Source: Bacteroidales bacterium (GTDB lineage Bacteria > Bacteroidota > Bacteroidia > Bacteroidales > UBA3824). From it: a DNA stretch of 47,567 bases. The stretch covers positions 1 to 47,567 of the forward strand of contig JAFYDK010000038.1 of assembly GCA_017544805.1 (NCBI GenBank), read 5' to 3'. A model generated the notes under the pieces. That model ran no database searches and was not told where the DNA came from. It was given only the letters and a program-made list of their open reading frames with translations. Below are positions 1-12,012 of the stretch, piece by piece. The position numbers were made by a program, and so were the translations under genes. Numbering within the stretch: the first letter of the stretch is position 1; each line of letters starts with the position of its first letter.

Positions 1-136
1 CGTTCAAGTCCTCAGGATTTATGATTGCGGGAAGGGCGGCGCGGTTCATTGTACCGTCTTCTTTCATAGCATCTTTGCCGACATTGTGGGTGTCTGGCAC
101 TTGCTTCATTAAAACAATAATTTTAAATCCTTTCAT
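1..136 (-). CDS. etfB: Electron transfer flavoprotein beta subunit, N-terminal fragment
   Basis: This is the first 45 codons of a gene that runs off the left edge of the window. The protein begins MKGFKIIVLMKQVPDT and continues with NRAALPAIINPEDLN, the typical N-terminus of EtfB (FixA), including the KQVPDT segment of the nucleotide-binding fold. In this family EtfB pairs with EtfA to carry electrons from acyl-CoA or other dehydrogenases to the quinone pool or to a bifurcating partner. The start is the ATG at 134-136. The gene is divergent from the PAP2 gene across a 129-base AT-rich gap. The rest of the protein and the etfA neighbour cannot be seen. Confidence 0.9.
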   Translation of the reverse strand, partial: MKGFKIIVLMKQVPDTHNVGKDAMKEDGTMNRAALPAIINPEDLN

Positions 137-211
137 TGTATATATTTTCTTAATAATAGGTTTAAAATTTTTTTCGCAAGGTAGACATTTTTATTCAAAC
201 GGGCAAATTTT

Positions 212-243
212 TTTGGAAATTTAGGTTTTTCTAGATATTTTTG
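212..243 (+). promoter_or_regulatory. Bacteroidota-type promoter for the PAP2 gene
   Basis: TTTG (212-215), a 20-base spacer and TATTTTTG (236-243) fit the primary sigma factor consensus of Bacteroidota. Transcription would begin near 250, about 16 bases before the ATG at 266. Confidence 0.55.
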
Positions 244-265
244 CCAAACAAACAAAAATCATAAA

Positions 266-865
266 ATGAATCCCATTGTACAATTAGATCAAGACATTAC
301 TCTTGCCATAAACGGCTTCAACTCAGAGAGTTTCGATCCGTTTTTCTATTATGTATCCTCCAAATACGTTTGGTTTGTAATCGGAGCACTGCTTATTTTT
401 TATGTTTTCAAAAAGGCACGTCCCGAATATAGAAAAGCCATAATTTTTATGATATTTTTAGCACTGGCAATTCTTTGCGCAGACCAGATTTGCAACCTTT
501 TTAAATACACGGTTCAAAGATTCCGTCCCTGTCATGACGATACGATTAAAGATATTGTTCATATCGTAAACGGCGACCGCGGTGGAAAATACGGATTTTT
601 CTCGGCTCATGCCGCAGTATTTTTTACGATAGCTTTTATGACCAAAAAATATTTCTCCAACAAATATTATACTTTTGGTGTTTACTTTGCTGCCGTATTA
701 GTTTCATATTCAAGAATTTATCTGGGACGACATTTCTTGGGCGATATAATTTGCGGCGCATTGGAAGGTACTTTAATCGCATGGGGCGTTTACTATTTTT
801 ATGAAAAATTTTTAACAAAATACACAGCGAAAAAAAGCACAAAAAAAGTTTTCGATTTCAAATAA
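266..865 (+). CDS. PAP2-family membrane phosphatase
   Basis: A 199-residue integral membrane protein of the PAP2 (type 2 phosphatidic acid phosphatase) superfamily. The three signature motifs are visible. K80 with R87-P88 forms the KX6RP motif. S113-A-H115 corresponds to the PSGH motif, with Phe and Ala replacing the usual Pro and Gly. S149-R150, H156 and D160 form SRX5HX3D. The histidines and the distal Asp are the expected catalytic residues. Hydrophobic segments lie near residues 34-49, 58-76, 116-126 and 137-150. Such proteins dephosphorylate lipid phosphates, for example undecaprenyl diphosphate, phosphatidylglycerophosphate or lipid A intermediates; the substrate cannot be deduced here. 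It has its own promoter, and the next gene follows after 37 bases in the same direction. Confidence 0.87.
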   Translation: MNPIVQLDQDITLAINGFNSESFDPFFYYVSSKYVWFVIGALLIFYVFKKARPEYRKAIIFMIFLALAILCADQICNLFKYTVQRFRPCHDDTIKDIVHIVNGDRGGKYGFFSAHAAVFFTIAFMTKKYFSNKYYTFGVYFAAVLVSYSRIYLGRHFLGDIICGALEGTLIAWGVYYFYEKFLTKYTAKKSTKKVFDFK

Positions 866-902
866 AAAAGTATTATTTTTACGGCGATAATAAAAAATAA
901 CA

Positions 903-1622
903 ATGGCAGATTTTAAAAACCATATATCGGTCGGTGCTGCAACGGGTTTCGCAGTTGCAATTATTTCATATAATTGGAATTTGATACCTAATGCGTACAT
1001 GGCGATTATAGTATTTTTTGCGACGGTTTTGGGTTCGTTTTTACCCGACATGGACTCACCACCGGGTATCCCGTTAAAAATAGTTTTCGGCGTTAATGCT
1101 TATTTTTTAGCAGCAATGTCGCTTTATTGGATGCACGTTGCGGGTGCAGTGTTAGCACTTAAAATTTTCGTGCCATTGGCTGTTTTTGTCTTTGTGATAA
1201 AGTACGTTAAAGATTTTTTCGCAAAAACTACAACGCATAGAGGAATCATTCATTCGATTCCGGCATGGATTTTAAGTTACTTAATTTCGCTTTGGCTCGC
1301 CTCAACGACCAAACTCAATATCAGAGAACAATTCGTAATCGCCTTTGCAGTAAGTTGCGGGTATTTAAGTCATTTGATTTTGGACGAATTATGGTCGATG
1401 AATATGGTCAGCGAAGGATTTTTCGGAAAAAACGATTTTTCGTTAAGCAAAATCTTCAAAAAAAAGTGGGGATTAAAAAAATCCTCAGGTACGGCCTTAG
1501 ATTTGGGTTTCAATCAAAAAGAGCGTTATCCGGGAGTTATTGCATGGATTCTCGTTATAGTATTTTTCTTGTTGAACCAAAAAACTATTTTCTTATTGTT
1601 CAAGGAAATAGGAGTTAATTAA
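903..1622 (+). CDS. YdjM-type inner-membrane metal-dependent hydrolase
   Basis: A 239-residue multi-pass membrane protein resembling the YdjM (LexA-binding, membrane-bound hydrolase) family, PF04307. Conserved potential metal ligands are H7 near the N-terminus, D49 and D51 in LPDMDSP, H112-R113 and H117 in THRGIIHS, and H157 and D161 in LSHLILDELW. Hydrophobic stretches at about 10-26, 31-48, 60-80, 83-101 and 119-134 indicate the membrane location. The biochemical reaction of the family is unclear, although members are associated with envelope or phospholipid metabolism and with stress responses. It lies between the PAP2 gene and the radical SAM pair, with only 7 bases to the next start, so co-transcription is likely. 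Confidence 0.75.
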   Translation: MADFKNHISVGAATGFAVAIISYNWNLIPNAYMAIIVFFATVLGSFLPDMDSPPGIPLKIVFGVNAYFLAAMSLYWMHVAGAVLALKIFVPLAVFVFVIKYVKDFFAKTTTHRGIIHSIPAWILSYLISLWLASTTKLNIREQFVIAFAVSCGYLSHLILDELWSMNMVSEGFFGKNDFSLSKIFKKKWGLKKSSGTALDLGFNQKERYPGVIAWILVIVFFLLNQKTIFLLFKEIGVN

Positions 1623-1629
1623 AAACACT

Positions 1630-2181
1630 ATGAGCAACAAAATTTTATCACCGTTTGCAGCAATAGCGTTAATTTTTGTAGCAATAGCGTTTGCTGTTAC
1701 AATCTTTGGTGTATTTGTAACAAAAGGAAAATCAGAGTTTTGGATTGACAAGAAACTAAAACTCGGCGGAATAGTTTTGACACTAATATCAATAGTTTCT
1801 TGTACGTCTTCAGGAATAGGCTGTCATACAACGTGTTACGAGGTAGCAAGAGAACCAGAACAAGTTTCGTGTTATGACATGCCTTGCTCCGACGTGCTCA
1901 ATTTGGAACAAGACAGCATTGAAATATCTAAAACTAAAGAACTTAAAGGCAATATTTATGATTGCACCAAAGAAAAATATAGTTTTGCATTAATCAAAGA
2001 CCAAGATACCGTACAAAGCGGAGAAATAAAATTTCTTCAAGAAGATTCGTCAAAAACATCAACAAATAGTTTTTTAATTATGCTCGACAAAAAAATATCA
2101 GAAGGCGACTATGTGATGATTATTTATGACGAAAATCCCAAAAATGTTATATCCTCTTATAATTTTTCAATCGTAAAATGA
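1630..2181 (+). CDS. Cys-rich membrane protein partnered with a radical SAM enzyme
   Basis: A 183-residue protein with no family I can name with certainty. Residues 8-30 form one hydrophobic segment. A positively charged stretch (DKKLKL) and a second hydrophobic segment follow at 45-57, ending in a lipobox-like IVSC at C58. A Cys-rich stretch comes next, with C58, C65, C69, C81 and C86 and the repeated CYE/CYDMPC pattern. The remainder (about 95-183) is hydrophilic and looks like a small beta domain. The stop overlaps the next start by four bases (ATGA), so the protein is translationally coupled to the radical SAM/SPASM enzyme. The arrangement recalls the Bacteroidota rSAM/lipoprotein pairs, in which the small membrane or lipoprotein partner is the putative substrate. 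That assignment is inference, since the double hydrophobic N-terminus is unusual. Confidence 0.6.
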   Translation: MSNKILSPFAAIALIFVAIAFAVTIFGVFVTKGKSEFWIDKKLKLGGIVLTLISIVSCTSSGIGCHTTCYEVAREPEQVSCYDMPCSDVLNLEQDSIEISKTKELKGNIYDCTKEKYSFALIKDQDTVQSGEIKFLQEDSSKTSTNSFLIMLDKKISEGDYVMIIYDENPKNVISSYNFSIVK

Positions 2182-3188
2182 AACCAAGACTGCCGTTTGT
2201 AAGTTATGAAGTAACAATGAATTGCAATCTAAAATGCAGATTTTGTTACAATCATTTCAAAGGCACGGACTCAACGCCGAAGGAATCATCTTACGTCTTG
2301 GCAGACAAAGCGTTACGCAGAATTTTTAAGGTTTTTGACATAGGACAAATCACTTTTACGGGCGGAGAACCTTTTTTAGGCGAAAGGTTTTCGGAATTAG
2401 TTTTAACGGCAAGATTAAAAGGTGCTTCGGTAGGAATAATTTCAAACGGAAATTTTGCTGAAAAAGAAAAATATTTTCAGCTTATAAATCTCGGAGTAAA
2501 ACTTTTTGAATTACCAATTCATAGTTATAATCCTGAAATTCATGATTTTATGACAAGGTGCAAAGCCTCGCATAAAAAAAGTGTCAATATTATTAACGCA
2601 CTAAAAGAAAAAGGCATCATGCCAACCGTCGTAATAGTTTTAACAAAATTCAATGCCGAAAATATTGACAAAACGATTCAATACATTTCAAATCTCGGAA
2701 TCAACAAAATCATGTTAAACCGTTACAATATCGGCGGTGAAGGCGTGTTGAATCCACAAGAAATTCTTCCGAGCAAAACTCAATTAAAAGAGGCCTTCAA
2801 GAGAGTTTCCGATGAAGCGTTAAAAAACAAATTAAACGTTTATTCAAGCGTTTGCACACCGGTTTGTATTCTTAACCCGCAGGATTACAAAGGAATACAT
2901 TTTTCCTTTTGTTCGTTTGAAGTTTCAAAACGTCCCGTTACGATAGATTATTTAGGAAATTTAAGATTCTGCAATCATTCACCCGTTGTTTTGGGAAATA
3001 TTTTCAAGGATACGCCTCAAGAAATATTTTCAAACCCCAAATCAAGCGAGTGGAAAGCCACAATTCCTGATTTTTGTAAAAATTGCACAAAATATTCCGT
3101 TTGTAAAGCCGGTTGTAGAGCTGCAAGTCAGCAATACGGCTTAGGACTAAACTCACCCGACCCGATTTTGGATTTTTTAAAGAACTAA
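2178..3188 (+). CDS. Radical SAM/SPASM domain protein
   Basis: A 336-residue radical SAM enzyme. The iron-sulfur cluster motif CX3CX2C is C16, C20, C23 (CNLKCRFCYN), followed by the GGEPF SAM-binding motif near residue 62. The C-terminal third contains the Cys pattern of a SPASM domain: FCSFE, RFCNHS, FCKNC, VCKAGC. SPASM domains hold auxiliary [4Fe-4S] clusters in peptide and protein maturases. The upstream gene overlaps by four bases and encodes a Cys-rich membrane protein that may be its substrate or partner. The pair resembles the rSAM/lipoprotein system known from Bacteroidota. The modification carried out is unknown. No obvious terminator follows, but the next gene has its own promoter. 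Confidence 0.85.
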   Translation: MKPRLPFVSYEVTMNCNLKCRFCYNHFKGTDSTPKESSYVLADKALRRIFKVFDIGQITFTGGEPFLGERFSELVLTARLKGASVGIISNGNFAEKEKYFQLINLGVKLFELPIHSYNPEIHDFMTRCKASHKKSVNIINALKEKGIMPTVVIVLTKFNAENIDKTIQYISNLGINKIMLNRYNIGGEGVLNPQEILPSKTQLKEAFKRVSDEALKNKLNVYSSVCTPVCILNPQDYKGIHFSFCSFEVSKRPVTIDYLGNLRFCNHSPVVLGNIFKDTPQEIFSNPKSSEWKATIPDFCKNCTKYSVCKAGCRAASQQYGLGLNSPDPILDFLKN

Positions 3189-3278
3189 GAGTAATTTTTT
3201 TTCATTTTTTTTTGGTTGATAATAATTTGAAAATCATTTTTTTAAACTTAAAGCATTTTTTAGGCACGGGAAAAAGGC

Positions 3279-3309
3279 TTTGAATTACAGAAAATTATCT
3301 TTAAATTTG
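3279..3309 (+). promoter_or_regulatory. Bacteroidota-type promoter
   Basis: TTTG (3279-3282), a 19-base spacer and TAAATTTG (3302-3309) match the consensus well. The predicted transcription start near 3316 rules out in-frame TTG starts upstream and sets the start of the next gene at ATG 3349. Confidence 0.75.
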
Positions 3310-3348
3310 CGCACTATCTTTTTTTATTTTAAACGTATAAGTAAAAAT

Positions 3349-3789
3349 ATGACAACAACTATTTCATCAGGCTTCTTAGGCGGCCTGTTTGCTACATTCG
3401 GTGTCATTCTTGCGATTTTGATTTTAGTGGGCGTTTCGTTCCTGATAAAATCGTATGTAGGCGCAAGAAGGGGCAGAAAGGATTTGCCTAACATTATGTT
3501 AGAGTACAGAAAAACTCTACTCAAAAGGGACATGTTTGAAGAATACGTGTTCATCACAAAATTTCTCAAGCAGTTGAAAAAGAACGAAGTACCTAAGGAA
3601 CTTGCCGATAGGTATATTTTGGACGTAGACTGCAATCTCAGTTGGTTTACCGACAATGACGGAGCAGAAAGATTAGGGTTTAAATATAGTTATACCCTGA
3701 TTCCCCGTGTGCCGTTCATCAAGAAAAAAGAAAATTTGGAAGACGGAGCAAAAAAACCTGATTCCAAAGAAAACACTGACAAAAAGTAA
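3349..3789 (+). CDS. Small membrane-anchored protein of unknown function
   Basis: A 146-residue protein starting at ATG 3349 (MTTTISSGF). A longer in-frame reading begins inside the promoter and is unlikely. Residues about 8-33 form a single membrane helix. A basic stretch (GARRGRKDLP) follows, and then a cytoplasmic domain of about 80 residues that includes a helix FEEYVFITKFLKQLKKNEVP. The end of the protein is charged and Lys-rich. I do not recognise the family. The gene is monocistronic, bounded by its own promoter and a strong terminator. The N-in topology suggested by the basic residues after the helix is inference. Confidence 0.65.
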   Translation: MTTTISSGFLGGLFATFGVILAILILVGVSFLIKSYVGARRGRKDLPNIMLEYRKTLLKRDMFEEYVFITKFLKQLKKNEVPKELADRYILDVDCNLSWFTDNDGAERLGFKYSYTLIPRVPFIKKKENLEDGAKKPDSKENTDKK

Positions 3790-3800
3790 TTTCTAAGGTA

Positions 3801-3836
3801 AAAAAAACGGCGGTTTCATTAACTTGCCGTTTTTTT
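3801..3836 (+). terminator. Rho-independent terminator
   Basis: ACGGC (3807-3811) pairs with GCCGT (3826-3830). The stem is extended by an A-run on the left and a T-run (3830-3836) on the right. It lies 11 bases after the stop of the small membrane protein gene. Confidence 0.75.
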
Positions 3837-3867
3837 ATCTTAATATGTTTTTTTTGAAAAACACTCA

Positions 3868-6348
3868 ATGATATATCCGAAAAATTTTGAAATTAAAACC
3901 GGTTTCTTAAAAATCAGAAACCTTTTGAAAGATAAATGCTCCTCCCGTTTAGGCGCAGACAAAGTTGAAAAAATGACTTTTTCAACTGATTTCAATTACA
4001 TCAAAACCCAATTAAATTTAGCAGCGGAGTTCAAGGAAATCTGCGTTATGAACGTTGATTTTCCGCAAGATAATTATTTCGATTCAAGACAAGCACTAAA
4101 AAAAATTTCCTTGGAAAACACTTTTTTGACAACACGCGAATTGTTTGAATTGAAACTCTCGTTAGACACGTTAAAAAATATTGTAAAATTTTTCAAGAAC
4201 AGCGATGAAAGCAAATTCCCGTTTTTAAGGAATTTATGTCAAGAGGTTTTTCTCGATTACGTACTTTTGCAGGCAATCTCAAGAGTTATAGACGAAAGCG
4301 GAGAAATCAAAGATTCAGCAAGTGAGGAGTTAAAAAGAATCCGTAGCGAAAAAGCGGCTAAATCAGCTGCCGTTTCAGGAGTTGTTGCAAGACTTTTGCG
4401 TGAGGCAAAATCTCAAGGTTGGTGCGAAACGGATGCTGAAATTACGATTAGGGACGGTAAAATGTTGATTCCTGTTTCAGCGGGCAACAAACGCAAAATT
4501 TCGGGTATTGTCAGCGACGAATCTGCCTCAGGAAAAACAGCTTTCATCGAACCGCTTGAAAGTATCGAACTCAACAATGCCGTCCGCGCTTTGGAATTTG
4601 AGGAAAGAAGAGAAATCGTAAAAATTTTAACGGAAATTTCTGACAAGATACGTCCGTATATTCCTGACATTCAAGCCTCTGAAGAAATTCTTGCAGAATT
4701 GGATTTTGCAAGAGCAAAAGCACGTTTGGCAATTGATATGAACGCCGTAATACCGCATTTGAACGAAGATGCAATTATGGACATAAGGACGGCACGGCAT
4801 CCCGTTTTGGAAATGACACTTAAAGCCGAGGGCAAAAAAGTTGTTCCATTGGACATAGAATTAAATGAAAATCAAAGGATTATAATGATTTCAGGTCCTA
4901 ATGCGGGAGGAAAATCCGTTTGCCTTAAAACTTCGGGACTTGTTCAATATATGCATCAAAACGGACTTTTAACGCCCGTCAGTTCAAATTCGCATTTAGG
5001 AATTTTCCGTGATATTTTCATTGATATCGGCGATGAGCAAAGTATTGAAAATGACCTCAGTACGTATAGTTCGCATTTGTTGAACATGAAAAAATTCGTT
5101 AATAACGCCTCTGATAAATCACTTATTTTAATAGATGAGTTCGGCTCGGGAACAGAACCGATTCTCGGCGGTGCTATTGCGGAGGCTGTTTTGGAAAGGC
5201 TCAATCACAAAAAGGTAAAAGGCGTTATAACAACGCATTACACCAATCTTAAAAATTTCGCCTCTGTAACGGAAGGCATTATCAACGGTGCAATGCTTTA
5301 TGATAATACCAATATGAAACCGCTTTTTGAATTGCAAACAGGACAGACTGGAAATTCTTTTGCCTTTCTGCTCGCTAAAAAAATCGGTTTGGACTCAGGA
5401 ATTTTAAAACACGCTGAAGAAATCGCCGGAAGGGAACATATTGATTATGAACGCCGTATACAAGAACTTCAAGAGGATAGGCGCGTTATGAAAATCCGTC
5501 TTAAAAATCTTGAAATCAAAGAACAGACTTTGAGCCGTCAGGAAGATTTTTTCCGCACAGAAACCGAATATACGCTTTCACAGCGCAAAAGTATTATTAA
5601 AGCCGCTAAAACAAAACTCGAATCGGTTTTAAAAGAGGTTAATAAGAAAATCGAAAATACGATTCTCGAAATCAAAAACGCTCAAGCGGAAAAAGAAAAA
5701 ACAAAAGAAATCCGTAAGAATTTTAAAAATTTTGCCGAAGAAAAACTTGCCGAAGTCTCTCAAGAAGAGGACGAAATCGACAAAAAAATAGAAAAACTCC
5801 GTCAAAAACAGCAAGAAAAAGCCGAACGCAAAGCCCAAAAACGTCTTGAAAGGGAACAACAACTTTCAAAAATTATTCCCGAAAAAGAAAAACCTTTGCA
5901 ACCCGGTGATAAAGTTTTTCTTGATAATTCACAAACGGAAATCAAAATTTTGGAAATCAAAGACGGAAAAGCTCTTTTGCAATTAGGACAAATGCAGACC
6001 TTTGCCGACTTAAAACGATTAACAAGAGTTAAAAGCAAAAATCAAGAACCTGAAAAACCAAAAGTTAATGTCAGCATTGAAACCGAAACAAAAAAAGGAA
6101 GTTTTCTTTTCGGTCTTGATGTCAGAGGTTTAAGAGGAAACGAAGCCGTAGAAAAAGTGGCAAAATATCTCGATGATGCCATTGCAAGCGGACACAACGA
6201 AATTAAAATTCTTCACGGTACAGGTACGGGAGCATTAAAATCAATGATTCGGGATTATCTTAATTCCCAACTAATTGTAAAAAAATGTCATGACGAAAAA
6301 GTCGAACTCGGAGGCGCAGGCATCACGGTCGCTGAATTGGACTTTTAA
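3868..6348 (+). CDS. mutS2: MutS2 family ATPase/endonuclease
   Basis: An 826-residue MutS2 protein of normal family length. The order is a MutS-like clamp/lever region, then the ABC-type ATPase with Walker A GPNAGGKS (about residue 344), the LILIDEFGSGTEP Walker B/signature region and the TTHYTNLK switch. A long Lys/Glu-rich coiled coil runs from about 510 to 665, with a KOW-like linker, and a C-terminal Smr domain contains LDVRGLRGNEAV and the HGTGTGALK nuclease motif. MutS2 proteins lack the mismatch-binding domain of MutS. In other bacteria they suppress homologous recombination or, through Smr, act on collided ribosomes. The DUF4922 gene follows after 18 bases and is probably co-transcribed. 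Confidence 0.93.
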   Translation: MIYPKNFEIKTGFLKIRNLLKDKCSSRLGADKVEKMTFSTDFNYIKTQLNLAAEFKEICVMNVDFPQDNYFDSRQALKKISLENTFLTTRELFELKLSLDTLKNIVKFFKNSDESKFPFLRNLCQEVFLDYVLLQAISRVIDESGEIKDSASEELKRIRSEKAAKSAAVSGVVARLLREAKSQGWCETDAEITIRDGKMLIPVSAGNKRKISGIVSDESASGKTAFIEPLESIELNNAVRALEFEERREIVKILTEISDKIRPYIPDIQASEEILAELDFARAKARLAIDMNAVIPHLNEDAIMDIRTARHPVLEMTLKAEGKKVVPLDIELNENQRIIMISGPNAGGKSVCLKTSGLVQYMHQNGLLTPVSSNSHLGIFRDIFIDIGDEQSIENDLSTYSSHLLNMKKFVNNASDKSLILIDEFGSGTEPILGGAIAEAVLERLNHKKVKGVITTHYTNLKNFASVTEGIINGAMLYDNTNMKPLFELQTGQTGNSFAFLLAKKIGLDSGILKHAEEIAGREHIDYERRIQELQEDRRVMKIRLKNLEIKEQTLSRQEDFFRTETEYTLSQRKSIIKAAKTKLESVLKEVNKKIENTILEIKNAQAEKEKTKEIRKNFKNFAEEKLAEVSQEEDEIDKKIEKLRQKQQEKAERKAQKRLEREQQLSKIIPEKEKPLQPGDKVFLDNSQTEIKILEIKDGKALLQLGQMQTFADLKRLTRVKSKNQEPEKPKVNVSIETETKKGSFLFGLDVRGLRGNEAVEKVAKYLDDAIASGHNEIKILHGTGTGALKSMIRDYLNSQLIVKKCHDEKVELGGAGITVAELDF

Positions 6349-6366
6349 AAAAAAACAATACTAAAA

Positions 6367-7263
6367 ATGGACGTAAGTTTTTTTTTCAATTATCAGACGG
6401 AATATGACGAAAAATTCCGCAACACTTTCAACGGTCTGAAAAACAGTCAGTTAAGAGATATTAATTTTGATGGTTTTAAATACGTTTTGCAACTCAATCC
6501 CATGAGAATAAAATCCTCAACGGCTGATATTACCAAACCGCTTGACAGTTCAAAATGTTTTCTTTGTAAAGAAAATATGCCACAAACTCAATTAGGATTG
6601 GATTTAAATACAAAATTTACGCTTTTTGTTAATCCTTTCCCGATTTTTCAAAAACATTTTACGATTGTCTCAAGACAGCACGTTAATCAAACGATTATCG
6701 GTAATACGATGATAATGTTGGAGTTAGCAAAAGTTTTGGAAAATCTTGTAGTTTTTTATAACAGTCCTAAAGCCGGTGCTTCAGCTCCTTTTCATTGTCA
6801 TTTTCAAGCCGGAGGAGAAGATGAAATGCCGCTTTTTTATCAGATAGAAAATCTTAAAAAGCTTTATACGGAAAAATCCGAGAATGGAATTTTTAAGATT
6901 AACGACGGGACACGGCGTTTTTTAGTTGTTGAAACCAAAGATATTTTCAAAGCCGATGAAATTTTAAGAAAAATTCTTGACGGCGTTAATGAAATTTATT
7001 CAACCCAAGAGCCTGAGGCTAACATCGGCATTATTTTCAAAAACGGATTTTTCCGTGTGATAGTTTTGCCAAGAGAGAAACACCGCCCAAAAGAATACAG
7101 CCTTGAAGGTGATAACAGAATACTCGTTTCACCCGGTTTTGCTGACATGGCAGGAATTGTTCCGTGTTCGTTGCCATCTGATTATCAGAAAATTACAAAA
7201 GAGAACATTCAAAGCATAATGTCGCAGGTTTCGATTGAGGAAGAAAAATTTTCAAGATTATAA
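6367..7263 (+). CDS. DUF4922 HIT-like nucleotidyltransferase/phosphorylase
   Basis: A 298-residue protein typical of Bacteroidota DUF4922. A CFLC pair (C64, C67) may bind zinc. A HIT-like active-site motif HCHFQ (H143, H145, Q147) is preceded by GASAPF, as in galactose-1-phosphate uridylyltransferase, Ap4A phosphorylase and GDP-hexose phosphorylase relatives. Other conserved-looking histidines are H97 and H105 (QKHFTIVSRQH). The family is thus likely to catalyse nucleotidyl transfer or phosphorolysis through a nucleotidylated histidine; the substrate is unknown. The gene sits 18 bases after mutS2 and is separated from thiC by a probable promoter. Confidence 0.72.
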   Translation: MDVSFFFNYQTEYDEKFRNTFNGLKNSQLRDINFDGFKYVLQLNPMRIKSSTADITKPLDSSKCFLCKENMPQTQLGLDLNTKFTLFVNPFPIFQKHFTIVSRQHVNQTIIGNTMIMLELAKVLENLVVFYNSPKAGASAPFHCHFQAGGEDEMPLFYQIENLKKLYTEKSENGIFKINDGTRRFLVVETKDIFKADEILRKILDGVNEIYSTQEPEANIGIIFKNGFFRVIVLPREKHRPKEYSLEGDNRILVSPGFADMAGIVPCSLPSDYQKITKENIQSIMSQVSIEEEKFSRL

Positions 7264-7280
7264 GTTTTTGGTTAAATTTG
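7250..7280 (+). promoter_or_regulatory. Probable promoter for thiC
   Basis: TAAATTTG (7273-7280) is a good -7 box. TTTC (7250-7253) lies 19 bases upstream in place of TTTG and overlaps the end of the DUF4922 gene. The 50-base intergenic space contains no THI-box or TPP-riboswitch sequence. Confidence 0.5.
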
Positions 7281-7289
7281 CAAACTTAA

Positions 7290-11209
<3,920 letters not shown>

Positions 11210-11287
11210 AAATGTTTATTCCGATAAAATAAAAAAGGCAAATTTCTGTTTTTATATTTAGAATCACACTTATTTTTTTAAAATAAA

Positions 11288-11998
11288 ATGAAGACAAGAA
11301 TTATTTGCATATTAATATTGATTTTTTTAGGCTCTGATTTGTCGGCGCAATATAGCAAAACCGTTAAAAACCTTCCGCAATATGACAATAAATTGTGGCA
11401 TTTCGGCTTTACGGTCGGTTGCAACAATATGGGGTTCAAAATAGACCGCAGCGATGATTTTTTCGCATTGGAAGATATGTATGGCATTGAGGCTGAAAAG
11501 TTTACGGGTTTTCACATCGGACCTATTTCCTCGCTTAGAATATGCAAATATTTGGATTTGAGAATGATGTTCAATTTGTCGTTCAATCAAAGAGATTTGG
11601 TTTATTATTTTATGGAGGGCGACAAAACAGAAATGAAGAATCACAGAATGTCAATCAACAGCACGATGTTGGAATTTCCCGTTTTGTTTAAATACAAAGC
11701 CGAAAGATGGGGAAATTTTTCACCGTATTTAGTTGCAGGAGCTAATTATAAATACGATTTAGCGGCTGACAAAAAGCCCCGCCCTGAGGAAATGCCCAAA
11801 ATTAAACTCTTAAAACATGACCCTTGTGCAGAATGGGGCGCGGGTTTTGATATTTACCTTCAATATTTCAAATTGTCATTGGAACTCAAATACAGTGTCG
11901 GACTTCTTAACACTTTGAAACGTGATAACACGCCTTACACTGATTGTATTAACAAATTGAGTTCCAATGCACTAATTTTTTCAATACATTTTGAATAA
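11288..11998 (+). CDS. porT: PorT-family outer-membrane protein (type IX secretion)
   Basis: A 236-residue outer-membrane beta-barrel protein with a signal peptide ending SDLSAQ (cleavage near residue 21). The conserved N-terminal stretch NLPQYDNKLWHFGFTVG is typical of PorT/SprT, and alternating aromatic beta strands follow to a terminal Phe-Glu (IFSIHFE). In Porphyromonas gingivalis and Flavobacterium, PorT is required for the type IX secretion system. In several Bacteroidota porT is adjacent to ubiE/menG; here menG lies 4.4 kb downstream, separated by four to five genes. It converges with the beta-propeller gene, the two stops lying only 14 bases apart. A 78-base AT-rich leader precedes it without a convincing promoter. 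Confidence 0.82.
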   Translation: MKTRIICILILIFLGSDLSAQYSKTVKNLPQYDNKLWHFGFTVGCNNMGFKIDRSDDFFALEDMYGIEAEKFTGFHIGPISSLRICKYLDLRMMFNLSFNQRDLVYYFMEGDKTEMKNHRMSINSTMLEFPVLFKYKAERWGNFSPYLVAGANYKYDLAADKKPRPEEMPKIKLLKHDPCAEWGAGFDIYLQYFKLSLELKYSVGLLNTLKRDNTPYTDCINKLSSNALIFSIHFE

Positions 11999-12012
11999 TT
12001 TTTCAACCCGCC

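Noticed and set aside
21..224. Small plus-strand reading frame at the left edge
   Set aside because: It overlaps the strongly supported etfB start on the other strand and the PAP2 promoter region, with no family resemblance.
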